Origin: Nitrospinota bacterium
GTDB lineage: Bacteria > Nitrospinota_A > UBA7883 > JACRGQ01
Assembly: GCA_029881495.1 (NCBI GenBank)
Contig: JAOUMJ010000002.1
Span: forward strand, 66,087-130,086
Length of the DNA: 64,000 nt
Direction of reading: 5' to 3'
A program made the translations under genes and the position numbers. A model generated the notes under the pieces. It saw nothing but the letters and a program-made list of their open reading frames with translations. It did not search any database and had not been told where the DNA came from. This document shows, in pieces, positions 8,951 to 17,560 of the stretch. Positions within the stretch are counted from its first letter, which is position 1. Each line of letters starts with the position of its first letter.

Positions 8951-8996
8951 AAAAATTGCGCTAATTCTCGAGGTCGGAGGGCAAATCGCAATTTTG
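8951..8996 (-). terminator. Candidate terminator of the holA-end operon
   Basis: On the minus strand AAAATTGCG and CGCAATTTT form a perfect nine-base stem with a long loop of about 26 bases, followed by a T-rich run (TTTTTTATTTTTG). It lies about 25 bases after the holA stop. The long loop makes it weaker than a classical terminator. Confidence 0.4.
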
Positions 8997-9019
8997 CCTA
9001 ACTACCTCCCCTTATAGAG

Positions 9020-10111
9020 TCAAAAACGGGAGGGGTGGTTCCCTTTTGCGCCGGCATTTGACGTTATAAAAGAGAGGATTTCCTTTTCGAGGATTACCCA
9101 ATCGTCCGCTCTCGAACGCTTCATGCTTAAATCAGTTACATACAGCTGGTGGAGGAACCTGACCAAAAGAGGGTAGGGGTACGATTTATGGGTTCCCCAA
9201 TACTTTTTCAAGGGCCAGGAATTTTTCAAGCCATACTTTTTTGCGGTTTCGTCGATCGACAGGCCTTCCCTTGAGCCGTCTTTGCAGAAAAGGATGAGGC
9301 GGAATTCACGCGCAACCATCGGGAGCACCATAAGGTTGCTTTCCCCCTGGAGCTTCAGGGACTTTAGCGATTCGAGCGCTTTTTGCGCGTTGCCTCCTAT
9401 AACAGAATCGGTAAGTTGCCATATGTTTTCCTTCTTGGGAAAGCTCATGCAATCTTCCAGATCGGCGAGGGAGACCTCCCGTTTATCCCCCATGTAGGTG
9501 ACCAGTTTTTCAAGTTCCGGGAGAAGGTTCGTGAAGTTGGAAGAGAAGCGCTCAATCACATATCCCCTTGCCTGGGGAGAGAATGCCAGCCCTGTCTCCT
9601 TCAGCTTTTCCTCTATTATCGACGTTCGGTCCTTCTCTGCCGTTTCAAAACAGATCTCAAAGGATTTTTCCTTCAGGCTCTTCCAGAATTTCAGCCTTAG
9701 GTCGACCTTGACAGGGCGAAGCACCAGGATGACGTCAGGCGACGGCTTTTCCAGATACGCGAGGATCGCGTTCTGTTCATCTTCTGGAAGCTTGTATTCA
9801 CCGCTACCACCTCCCGGCCCGGAGAGAGCGAAGTTAAAGGCATAAACCCCCCTTGTGCCGCCGAAGAAGGAGACTGTTTTTATATCAGATAAAAAAGAGT
9901 GGAATCCTGTTTCAGCAAGATCGTATGCGGTCCAGGCGACCTCCTCGCTTCCCGAAACTTTTTCCACATATCGTCTTACGATATCTATCGCCGCCTTAAG
10001 CCTGTTGTTTTCGGAACCGTGGAAAAGGTAGACGTTTGACGGTTTACCCTCTTTCAGGGATTGTTCAAGAAGTTTTTCCGGTGACGCCGCGAACTTACTG
10101 GCCAAGGGCAA
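9020..10111 (-). CDS. holA: DNA polymerase III subunit delta
   Basis: 363 residues, the usual HolA length. It has the N-terminal VYLFHGSENN segment, the central AAA+-like region and the C-terminal helical domain with QLTDSVIGGNAQKALESLKSL and the MVAREFRLILFCKDG pattern that identify the family. The subunit opens the sliding clamp during clamp loading. It is the last gene of the long leftward operon. The start is TTG 10111 (or the in-frame TTG at 10105), overlapping the end of the preceding phosphoesterase by about 17 bases; no ATG is available near the N-terminus. Confidence 0.9.
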   Translation of the reverse strand: MPLASKFAASPEKLLEQSLKEGKPSNVYLFHGSENNRLKAAIDIVRRYVEKVSGSEEVAWTAYDLAETGFHSFLSDIKTVSFFGGTRGVYAFNFALSGPGGGSGEYKLPEDEQNAILAYLEKPSPDVILVLRPVKVDLRLKFWKSLKEKSFEICFETAEKDRTSIIEEKLKETGLAFSPQARGYVIERFSSNFTNLLPELEKLVTYMGDKREVSLADLEDCMSFPKKENIWQLTDSVIGGNAQKALESLKSLKLQGESNLMVLPMVAREFRLILFCKDGSREGLSIDETAKKYGLKNSWPLKKYWGTHKSYPYPLLVRFLHQLYVTDLSMKRSRADDWVILEKEILSFITSNAGAKGNHPSRF

Positions 10112-10823
10112 GTCTGTCTATAAGGTACTTCGGGAGTTCGAACTTTTTCATTTTTTTCTGCACCTTCTCGATGTTGTATTCCACCCGTCGGTACTCGATT
10201 GATTCGGTTTTTGTGTCGTATATGATGTAGCACGGTTCAGGATTGGAATCCCGCGGCTGGCCGACGCTACCTGCGTTCACTATGTATTTCCTGTTTTTCT
10301 CTACCGTCTTGTACATGTCCTTTATCGGCAGGATGTTGATTTCATCTATAAATTCGACTATCAAGGGCTGATGGGAATGGCCTATGAAGCATACTTCCTT
10401 TTCAAGGGTATGGTAGTTCTCGTGCGCGTCCTGAAGGCTTGTCAGGTAATTCCAGTTGTCCGGCTCAAAAGGGGTGGAGTGGGCGATCTGGAAGTCATCT
10501 AGTACCTTCGACGATTCAAGCTCCTTAAGAAACTCGATATTATCTTTCGTAAGCTCCTTGATGGTCCATTCCATTGAGGCTTTGGCGTATACGTTGAAGT
10601 ATGCCGGACTCATTTTGCCAGCGGCAGCGGCGTCGTGGTTCCCCCCCAGGATAACGTCCGCATTGGTTTTCAAAAGGTCGATGCATTCGTTTGGATTCGG
10701 TCCGTATCCTACAATGTCCCCAAGAAATATCCGGGAGTCGACTTTCTGCCTTTTGATATCTGCCAGGACCGCTTCAAACGCTTCAAGGTTTGAATGGATG
10801 TCCGAATAAACCGCATATCTCAT
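10095..10823 (-). CDS. YfcE/MJ0936-like metallophosphoesterase
   Basis: 242 residues of the calcineurin-like phosphoesterase fold: YSDIHSNLEA (D8, H10), FLGDIVGYGP, GGNHDAAAAG and the late FIGHSHQPLIV plus NAGSVGQPRD. These motifs supply the two-metal site. Homologues hydrolyse phosphodiesters, with the substrate here unknown. It lies between nusB (17 bases upstream) and holA (overlapping) in the leftward operon. Confidence 0.88.
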   Translation of the reverse strand: MRYAVYSDIHSNLEAFEAVLADIKRQKVDSRIFLGDIVGYGPNPNECIDLLKTNADVILGGNHDAAAAGKMSPAYFNVYAKASMEWTIKELTKDNIEFLKELESSKVLDDFQIAHSTPFEPDNWNYLTSLQDAHENYHTLEKEVCFIGHSHQPLIVEFIDEINILPIKDMYKTVEKNRKYIVNAGSVGQPRDSNPEPCYIIYDTKTESIEYRRVEYNIEKVQKKMKKFELPKYLIDRLALGQ

Positions 10824-10840
10824 ACTCAGTTTTTCCTGCC

Positions 10841-11269
10841 TCAGTTGAGTTCTTTTTCAATACGTACTTCTACCTGAATTTTCCCTAAAATTCCATTGAT
10901 AAATGAGGCCGCCTCGTCCCCCGCGTACTCCCTGGAGACCTCGATAGCCTCGTTTATTATTACCGCAGTAGGGACATCTTTGCACTCTAAAAGCTCAAAT
11001 ATCGCGATGCGAAGTATGTTTTTTTCCATATAGGAAAGCCTTTCGATCTTCCAGTTCCGGCTCGCCTCGTTTATGAGGTTGTCTATCCTCTCGCTGTGCA
11101 TCTTTACCCCTGAAACGAGGCCAAGGGTGTACTCCTTCAGTTTTTTTGAGCCTTTGTGACTGCTCCAGAACTCGTTGAACGCAGTATCGGAGTCATCGGG
11201 ATTTTCCCTGAATTCCAGTGCGTAGAGTATTTTTAAAGCGGCTTCTCTGCCCGATCTGCGAAGTCCCAT
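10841..11269 (-). CDS. nusB: Transcription antitermination factor NusB
   Basis: 142 residues, all-helical, with the typical N-terminal RRSGREAALKILYALEF and C-terminal VPTAVIINEAIEVSREYAGDEAASFINGILGKI signatures. It binds boxA RNA with NusE (S10) to prevent premature termination in rRNA operons. It follows ribH in the leftward operon; the ribH-nusB neighbourhood is a common bacterial arrangement. Confidence 0.95.
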   Translation of the reverse strand: MGLRRSGREAALKILYALEFRENPDDSDTAFNEFWSSHKGSKKLKEYTLGLVSGVKMHSERIDNLINEASRNWKIERLSYMEKNILRIAIFELLECKDVPTAVIINEAIEVSREYAGDEAASFINGILGKIQVEVRIEKELN

Positions 11270-11395
11270 TCAGAACTCTCCGTCGGGAGTAAAGAGTTTG
11301 TGCCGGCGGGAGGATGGTGTCATTGCTCTTCTGATTGGCAAAGCGGGATATTCTTTCTGGAGAGGCATCCGGTCAAGAGACGATATTTAGGCAAA

Positions 11396-11860
11396 TCAAA
11401 GCTTATGCCTGTTCAGGCCGATCATCTCAAGGGCGGAAAGGGCGGCATCCCAGCCCCTGTTCCCTGCCTTGCTTCCGGCACGTTCGATAGCCTGCTCAAG
11501 CGTTTCAGCGGTGACAACGCCATACAGTACAGGCACCCCGGAAGAGAGCGCCACGGAAGAGACCCCCTTGGTAACCTCGGCAGAGATGAATTCGTAATGT
11601 TTGGTCGCTCCGCGGATGATGGCCCCAATGCAGATCACCGCGTCGAATTTTTTGGAATCGGCCATTTTTTTCGCGGCAAACGGGATCTCGAACGCACCCG
11701 GAACCCGGACAAGGGTGATATCGTCGTCCGAGACCCCGTGGCGGAGAAGGCAGTCGCGCGCCCCTCCGATAAGTTTTTCGTTTATAAAGTCGTTAAAACG
11801 GCTGGCAACGATCGCTATCTTGCTCCCTTTGCCTTCAAGATTCCCTTCAATAAGGTTCAT
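11396..11860 (-). CDS. ribH: 6,7-dimethyl-8-ribityllumazine synthase
   Basis: 154 residues. It has the family motifs [42 protein letters not shown] (with the catalytic His in the following helix pattern), [23 protein letters not shown] and [16 protein letters not shown]. It condenses 5-amino-6-ribitylaminouracil with dihydroxybutanone phosphate in riboflavin synthesis. It lies downstream of ribBA and upstream of nusB. Confidence 0.96.
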   Translation of the reverse strand: MNLIEGNLEGKGSKIAIVASRFNDFINEKLIGGARDCLLRHGVSDDDITLVRVPGAFEIPFAAKKMADSKKFDAVICIGAIIRGATKHYEFISAEVTKGVSSVALSSGVPVLYGVVTAETLEQAIERAGSKAGNRGWDAALSALEMIGLNRHKL

Positions 11861-11910
11861 TTCTCTTTCCTCTCCGATTTATAGATAATGCTGAAAGCCT
11901 GAAATTCGTT

Positions 11911-13119
11911 TCAGCCTTTTTTGACGTTAAAAAGATGTCCCATCTTCTGCTGTTTCGTTGTCATGTATTTCAGGTTATGTTCCCTCGGTTCGATTTCGAG
12001 CGGAACCCGTTCAACGATTTTCAATCCGTACCCTTCGAGGCCGATGATCTTCTTCGGATTGTTCGTAAGGAGTTTCATGCTGGTAATTCCGAGAGAGGCG
12101 ATTATCTGTGCGCCAATTCCGTAATCCCTCAAGTCAGCCTTGAAGCCGAGTTTTGTATTGGCTTCAACCGTGTCGTCCCCTTCGTCCTGGAGCGCATACG
12201 CCCTCAATTTGTTTATCAATCCTATTCCCCGCCCCTCCTGGAAGAGGTAGATTATCGCGCCGGTCCCTGCCGAAGCTATCTGCTTCATCGCCGCATCGAG
12301 CTGTTCTCCGCAGTCGCACCGCTGAGAGTGGAATACATCCCCCGTGAGGCATTGGGAATGAACCCTTACCAGCGTGTCGGCGCCAGGTTTTATATCCCCC
12401 ATCACAAGAGCGACATGGACAGAGTTGTCTATTTTGTTTTCAAAGCCGAATATTTTGAAGGTTCCGAATTTGGTTGGGAGTTCGGCCTCGCTCACTTTCT
12501 CGATGAGCGACTCCTTTTTCATCCTGTAATTGATTATGTCCTTCACAGTTACGAGTTTCAGATTGTGTTTTTCGCCGAATTTTTCAAGATCCGGCAAGCG
12601 AGCCATAGTGCCGTCATCTTTCATCACTTCGCAGATCACGGCCGCCGGGGCGAGGCCGGCTATCTTTGCCAGGTCGATCGAACCTTCGGTCTGTCCTGTC
12701 CTTACAAGGACACCCCCCTTTCTGGCGCGGAGCGGAAATACATGCCCCGGGCTTACCAGATCTTCAGGTTTTGCATCCGGGTTTACTGCCGCGAGTATAG
12801 TTCTTGCCCTGTCGGCGGCGGAGATACCTGTTGTTACTCCAACGCGCGCTTCAATGGAAACAGTGAAGGCGGTAGAGAAGGGGGATTTGTTTTTAGTAAC
12901 CATAGGTTCAAGGCGCAGTGAATCGGCTTTCTCCTGGGTGAGGGCAAGACAGATAAGGCCCCTTGCGTGGGTTGCCATGAAATTAACTATCTCGGGGGTG
13001 ACTTTTTCGGCGGCGCATACGATGTCACCTTCATTTTCCCTGTCCTCATCGTCAAGGAGGATTATCATATTCCCCTTGGCCAGTTCCTCAGCCGCTTCCG
13101 TTACTTTACAAAATGCCAT
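11911..13119 (-). CDS. ribBA: Bifunctional DHBP synthase / GTP cyclohydrolase II
   Basis: 402 residues, a two-domain fusion. The N-terminal half is 3,4-dihydroxy-2-butanone-4-phosphate synthase ([41 protein letters not shown]). The C-terminal half (from about 205) is GTP cyclohydrolase II, with the zinc cysteines of [18 protein letters not shown] and the [18 protein letters not shown] motif. The two activities feed both branches of riboflavin synthesis. Both active sites look intact. It follows ribE by 13 bases. Confidence 0.96.
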   Translation of the reverse strand: MAFCKVTEAAEELAKGNMIILLDDEDRENEGDIVCAAEKVTPEIVNFMATHARGLICLALTQEKADSLRLEPMVTKNKSPFSTAFTVSIEARVGVTTGISAADRARTILAAVNPDAKPEDLVSPGHVFPLRARKGGVLVRTGQTEGSIDLAKIAGLAPAAVICEVMKDDGTMARLPDLEKFGEKHNLKLVTVKDIINYRMKKESLIEKVSEAELPTKFGTFKIFGFENKIDNSVHVALVMGDIKPGADTLVRVHSQCLTGDVFHSQRCDCGEQLDAAMKQIASAGTGAIIYLFQEGRGIGLINKLRAYALQDEGDDTVEANTKLGFKADLRDYGIGAQIIASLGITSMKLLTNNPKKIIGLEGYGLKIVERVPLEIEPREHNLKYMTTKQQKMGHLFNVKKG

Positions 13120-13132
13120 GATTCATTATGCC

Positions 13133-13792
13133 TTACAGGAAACCTTTTTCAGATAAAGTTTTTAGATTCAACCCTTTATTAGCGTCAGGGTTACTTTCTC
13201 CTTTTGATATTAACAGCTTTTCCGTATATTTGGCAATCACATCACATTCAATGTTTACCGGGTCGCCCGGGTGGAGCTGTTCAAGCGAGGTGATATGAAG
13301 GGTATGCGGTATCACGGCAATAGTAATTTTCCGGCCCAGAACACGGGCCGCGGTGAGGGAAATGCCGTTGATGGAAATGGAGCCTTTATCGACAATGTAT
13401 CTTTCAAGCCCGCTTGGGACCTCGAAATCCATCTCTATGTTTTCGCCGATGGTTTTTTTATCAATAAATCGTCCAACGCCGTCGACATGCCCCTGTACGA
13501 AGTGTCCCCCCAGCCTGTCTGTTGGGCGGAGCGCCTTTTCGAGGTTCACCACCGAGCCGGCTCTGTATTTTCCGGTGATCGCGCGGTCGAGCGTCTCCCT
13601 GCTTACGTCGAAGTTGCCGCTGTTTTCACCTTTCCTGGTGACGGTAAGGCAAACTCCGTCCACGGCAATTGATTCTCCCAGCTTGACGTCTTTCCAGAAA
13701 GAGCTCTCCGCTTCTATGACAAGGGTGGCGGCACCACCGGAGTGTGCCACGGATTTAACGGTTCCTTTAACTTCAATAATACCTGTAAACAT
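13133..13792 (-). CDS. ribE: Riboflavin synthase alpha chain
   Basis: 219 residues with two lumazine-binding repeats: the canonical MFTGIIEVKGTV start, IAVDGVCLTVT in the first repeat and ISINGISLTAARV in the second, plus GGHFVQGHVDGVG. It catalyses dismutation of two lumazine molecules to riboflavin. Its ATG overlaps the ribD stop by one base (TAATG), indicating translational coupling. Confidence 0.96.
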   Translation of the reverse strand: MFTGIIEVKGTVKSVAHSGGAATLVIEAESSFWKDVKLGESIAVDGVCLTVTRKGENSGNFDVSRETLDRAITGKYRAGSVVNLEKALRPTDRLGGHFVQGHVDGVGRFIDKKTIGENIEMDFEVPSGLERYIVDKGSISINGISLTAARVLGRKITIAVIPHTLHITSLEQLHPGDPVNIECDVIAKYTEKLLISKGESNPDANKGLNLKTLSEKGFL

Positions 13793-14883
13793 TATTTCCC
13801 TACATCTCCTTCAATAAGGAGGTTATCACCGAAATCGGTCTTTTTCACGTTGAGTATTTTCAAGGCGCCTGTCATGTCGCTTTTCCTTTTGGATTGAAGA
13901 AGCGTGTACTTGTCGGATCCGCCAAGAATGATCGGCGCGTAGAATATCGCTACCCTGTCGACAAGTTCCTGTGTGAGGGCGTCGGTATAGAGTTCGCTCC
14001 CCCCTTCGAGGAGGATCGTGACTATCTCTCTTTTGGCAAGTTCCTTCATCAGCGATTTAAGGCTTACCCTGTTCTCCTTTTGCGGGAGGCGGAGGATGTC
14101 GGCGCCGCTCCCTTCAAGCTGTTTCGCCCTCGATTCTGGGGCGTCCGATGAAGTGGCAACGATGATTTTTCCGCCCAAGGAGTGGAATATCCGCGCGTCG
14201 ACAGGTGTTTTCAGATTGGTGTCGACGACGATCCTTATCGGCTGTTTTCCATTTTTCTTTCTTGGCCTCACGTTCAGCTGTGGATCGTCCCTGATGATGG
14301 TGTTCAAGCCGACCATTATCGCATCGGACTGTTCACGCAAAAGGTGGACATACTCCCTGCTCTGTTCGTTTGATATCCATTTTGATTCTCCGCTGGAGGA
14401 AGCGATCCTTCCATCGAGGGAGCATGCGGCCTTCATGATTACATACGGCAGTTTTTGCGAGATGAACTTTTCAAAAGGGGCATTGAGCAGTTTTGCCTCC
14501 TTTTGCAAAAGTCCTTCAAGGACAGTTATCCCCGCCTTTTTAAGAGCGGCGATCCCTTTTCCTGAAACCAGCGGATTCGGATCCCGCATGGAAAGGACAA
14601 CCTTTTTTATGCCGGCTTCAATTATCGCTTCTGTGCAAGGTCCGGTTTTTCCGGTGTGACAGCAAGGCTCAAGGTTTACATACAGCGCCGAGCCTTTGGC
14701 GTTTCCCTTTGCCTTCTTCAGTGCGACTATCTCGGCGTGGTCGGTTCCGGCCTTTTCATGGAAACCTTCGGCGATTATCTTCCCCGCCTTCACTATCACC
14801 GCTCCGACCAGGGGATTAGGGCTGGTCTTCCCCCTGGCCATTTCAGCCAGGGTCAACGCCCTCTCCATAAACTGAGACTTCAT
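13792..14883 (-). CDS. ribD: Bifunctional riboflavin biosynthesis deaminase/reductase
   Basis: 363 residues. The N-terminal zinc deaminase domain has the HAEIVAL motif and the PCCHTGKTGPC cysteine pair. The C-terminal reductase domain (from about 145) has SLDGRIASSSGESKWIS, DAIMVGLNTIIRDDPQLNVR and ILLEGGSELYTDAL. It performs the second and third steps of riboflavin synthesis. Its start overlaps the ppdK stop by four bases. No FMN riboswitch precedes it, so the rib genes appear to be read from the upstream glyS-ppdK promoter. Confidence 0.95.
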   Translation of the reverse strand: MKSQFMERALTLAEMARGKTSPNPLVGAVIVKAGKIIAEGFHEKAGTDHAEIVALKKAKGNAKGSALYVNLEPCCHTGKTGPCTEAIIEAGIKKVVLSMRDPNPLVSGKGIAALKKAGITVLEGLLQKEAKLLNAPFEKFISQKLPYVIMKAACSLDGRIASSSGESKWISNEQSREYVHLLREQSDAIMVGLNTIIRDDPQLNVRPRKKNGKQPIRIVVDTNLKTPVDARIFHSLGGKIIVATSSDAPESRAKQLEGSGADILRLPQKENRVSLKSLMKELAKREIVTILLEGGSELYTDALTQELVDRVAIFYAPIILGGSDKYTLLQSKRKSDMTGALKILNVKKTDFGDNLLIEGDVGK

Positions 14884-17543
14884 GTTGAGCCGGAAAGTCT
14901 CTTGCCGGAATTTCCTTTCCCAACTATCGCCGCCTGCGCCGCCGCAAGCCTGGCTATCGGAATGCGGTATGGCGAACAGCTGACGTAATTGATGCCGAGA
15001 TTGTTGCAGAAGGTAACCGACTGTGGGTCTCCGCCGTGCTCGCCGCAGATACCGATTTTCAGGCCGGGTCTGGCCTTTCTCCCTTTCGTAAGGCCCATTT
15101 CCATCAGGCTTCCCACACCTTCCTCATCGATACTTACAAAAGGATCGTGAGGGAGGATTTTCTTGTCCACATATTCCGGCAGGAAGCTTCCCGCGTCGTC
15201 ACGGCTCAGGCCAAGCGTTGTCTGGGTCAGATCGTTTGTACCGAACGAGAAGAATTCCGCGTGTTTGGCAATTTTATCGGCAACGATCGCCGCGCGCGGA
15301 AGCTCTATCATGGTCCCCACGACAACAGGGATCTTTATCTTCTTGGCCTTTTGAACTTCGGCAGCGGTATCGATGACCATCTGTCTGCAAAGTTCGATCT
15401 CCTTCTCAGTTCCAACAAGCGGAATCATGACCTCCGGCTTGGCCTTAACTCCACGCTTTAAAAGTTCCGCTGTCGCTTCGTATATCGCCTGCACCTGCAT
15501 ATGGTAGATGTCCATATAGGTGATTCCCAGCCGGCACCCTCGGTGCCCAAGCATGGGATTTGCCTCTGAGAGTCTTGTAATACGTTTCTCTACGTCGGCG
15601 ACATGTATCTTCATATCGTGGGCAACCCCTTCGATGGCATGTCTGGTCTTGGGCAGGAACTCATGCAGTGGCGGGTCGAGAAGCCTGATGGTAACAGGCA
15701 ACCCTTCCATAGCCTGCAGTATTCCGATGAAATCCTTTTTCTGCATCGGCAAAAGTTTTTTCAGCGCTTTAGCTCTCTCAGTCACGGAATCGGCGATGAT
15801 CATTTCCCGGACCGCTAGTATCCTGTCCTTTGCAAAAAACATATGTTCCGTCCGGCAAAGCCCGATCCCTTTCGCGCCGAAACCGCGCGCAAGTTTTGCG
15901 TCATCAGGGGTGTCGGCGTTTGCCCTTACCTCAAGGGTTCTAAAGGTGTCGGCCCACGTCATCAGGGTTTTGAAATCGCCTGAAAGGGAGGGTGATATTA
16001 CTTCCGCTTTACCGAGAATAACGCGCCCGGATGAACCATCAAGCGTGAGCCAATCCCCTCTGTGGACAGCGGTGGTTCCGACAGTGAAGGTGTCTTTATC
16101 CTCGGCTATCTTTATCTCTCCAACGCCGGATATGCAGCATTTGCCCATCCCTCGCGCCACGACGGCGGCGTGGGAGGTCATACCGCCATGAACCGTGAGT
16201 ATACCTTTTGAAACCGCCATGCCGGAGAGGTCTTCCGGTGAAGTTTCGTACCTGACAAGTATCGGCGGTTCCCCCTGGTCGGCCAGCCTTCTTGCGGCGG
16301 CGGAGGAAAAGACCACTTTCCCAACAGCCGCTCCGGGCGATGCCGGAAGGCCTTTCGCTATCACTGGAAGTTTCGTTTTCGGATCGAGGGTTTTATGAAG
16401 GAGCTGTTCTATCTGAACAGGCTCCAAGCGCATGACAGCCTCTTTTTTACTTATCTTCTTTTCCTTTACGAGGTCAACGGCGATCCTTACCGCCGAGGCG
16501 GCAGTACGTTTCCCGATTCGCGCCTGCAACATGTACAGCTTTTTGTTCTGAACGGTAAATTCCAGGTCGAGCATATCCCTGTAGTGGTTTTCCAGTTTTT
16601 TCGCAAGGGTGATAAGCTCTTTTGCCGCCTCGGGAAAAACTTTTTTCATGCCGTCAATCGAAAGGGGGGTTCTAATTCCGGCGACAACATCCTCTCCCTG
16701 CGCGTTTACGAGGAACTCGCCGAAGAAGCGGTTCTCGCCGGTGGACGGATCGCGCGTAAATGCCACGCCCGTGCCTGAATCATTTCCGATGTTTCCAAAC
16801 ACCATCGACTGAACGTTCACGGCTGTTCCCCATGTTTCGGGGATCCCGTAAAGCTTGCGGTAGTCGCTCGCGCGCTGTGTGTTCCAGGAATTAAATACCG
16901 CGTTTATCGCCATCTCCAACTGGGAAGCGGGATTTTGCGGAAACTCTTTCCCTGTTTTGGCTTTGACTATCTTTTTATAGCTTTCGCAAAGACCGCGTAG
17001 GTCCGAATCGGTGAGGTCGGTATCGAGCTTTGCTTTTTTATGCTTTTTCAGCGCGGTTAGCTCCTTTTCGAAGTTCGAGGAGCCGACTCCCAGCACGACA
17101 TTGGAGAACATCTGGATAAAGCGCCGATATGAATCGTATACAAATCTTTCGTTACCGGTAAGTTTTATCATCGACCTGATAGTTGCGTCGTTCATACCGA
17201 GATTGAGTACCGTATCCATCATCCCGGGCATGGATGCCCTCGCGCCGGACCTTACGGAAAGGAGGAGCGGTTTTTCGCCCGAGCCGAATTTCGAAGCCAT
17301 GCTCTTTTCGAGGAGCGCGAGATTTTTGGAAATTTCTCCCTTGAGGCCGGGAGCCCATTTGCGTTTGTTCTTGAAATAGAAGACACATGCTTCGGTGGAA
17401 ATGGTAAAACCCGGGGGAACAGGGAGGCCGAGATTGCACATCTCCGCAAGATTTGCCCCTTTCCCGCCAAGAAGATTTTTCATTCCGGCATTGCCTTGAG
17501 CCTTGCCGGGACCGAAGAAATAGACGAATTTCCTGGATGCCAT
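14880..17543 (-). CDS. ppdK: Pyruvate, phosphate dikinase
   Basis: 887 residues, the usual full length. It has an N-terminal ATP-grasp domain (KNLLGGKGANLAEMCNLGLPVPPGFTIS), the swivelling phosphohistidine domain with GGMTSHAAVVARGMGKCCISG (catalytic His) and the C-terminal PEP/pyruvate barrel with GLCRTEHMFF, SFGTNDLTQTTLG and the catalytic-Cys region GICGEHGGDPQSV. It interconverts pyruvate + ATP + Pi and PEP + AMP + PPi, linking the TCA cycle to gluconeogenesis. It is 17 bases downstream of glyS and overlaps ribD. Confidence 0.97.
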   Translation of the reverse strand: MASRKFVYFFGPGKAQGNAGMKNLLGGKGANLAEMCNLGLPVPPGFTISTEACVFYFKNKRKWAPGLKGEISKNLALLEKSMASKFGSGEKPLLLSVRSGARASMPGMMDTVLNLGMNDATIRSMIKLTGNERFVYDSYRRFIQMFSNVVLGVGSSNFEKELTALKKHKKAKLDTDLTDSDLRGLCESYKKIVKAKTGKEFPQNPASQLEMAINAVFNSWNTQRASDYRKLYGIPETWGTAVNVQSMVFGNIGNDSGTGVAFTRDPSTGENRFFGEFLVNAQGEDVVAGIRTPLSIDGMKKVFPEAAKELITLAKKLENHYRDMLDLEFTVQNKKLYMLQARIGKRTAASAVRIAVDLVKEKKISKKEAVMRLEPVQIEQLLHKTLDPKTKLPVIAKGLPASPGAAVGKVVFSSAAARRLADQGEPPILVRYETSPEDLSGMAVSKGILTVHGGMTSHAAVVARGMGKCCISGVGEIKIAEDKDTFTVGTTAVHRGDWLTLDGSSGRVILGKAEVISPSLSGDFKTLMTWADTFRTLEVRANADTPDDAKLARGFGAKGIGLCRTEHMFFAKDRILAVREMIIADSVTERAKALKKLLPMQKKDFIGILQAMEGLPVTIRLLDPPLHEFLPKTRHAIEGVAHDMKIHVADVEKRITRLSEANPMLGHRGCRLGITYMDIYHMQVQAIYEATAELLKRGVKAKPEVMIPLVGTEKEIELCRQMVIDTAAEVQKAKKIKIPVVVGTMIELPRAAIVADKIAKHAEFFSFGTNDLTQTTLGLSRDDAGSFLPEYVDKKILPHDPFVSIDEEGVGSLMEMGLTKGRKARPGLKIGICGEHGGDPQSVTFCNNLGINYVSCSPYRIPIARLAAAQAAIVGKGNSGKRLSGST

Positions 17544-17560
17544 CTTTAAACTCCTGCTCC

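Noticed and set aside
11300-11884. Open frame of 194 codons on the plus strand
   Set aside because: It is antisense to ribH, and its sequence looks like a shadow of the conserved gene.
11935-12921. Long open frame of 328 codons on the plus strand
   Set aside because: It is antisense to ribBA, whose two domains are fully conserved. The plus-strand product has no recognisable motif.
14884-17560. FMN riboswitch upstream of ribD
   Set aside because: ribD overlaps the ppdK coding region, and I see no conserved RFN core before ribD or glyS.
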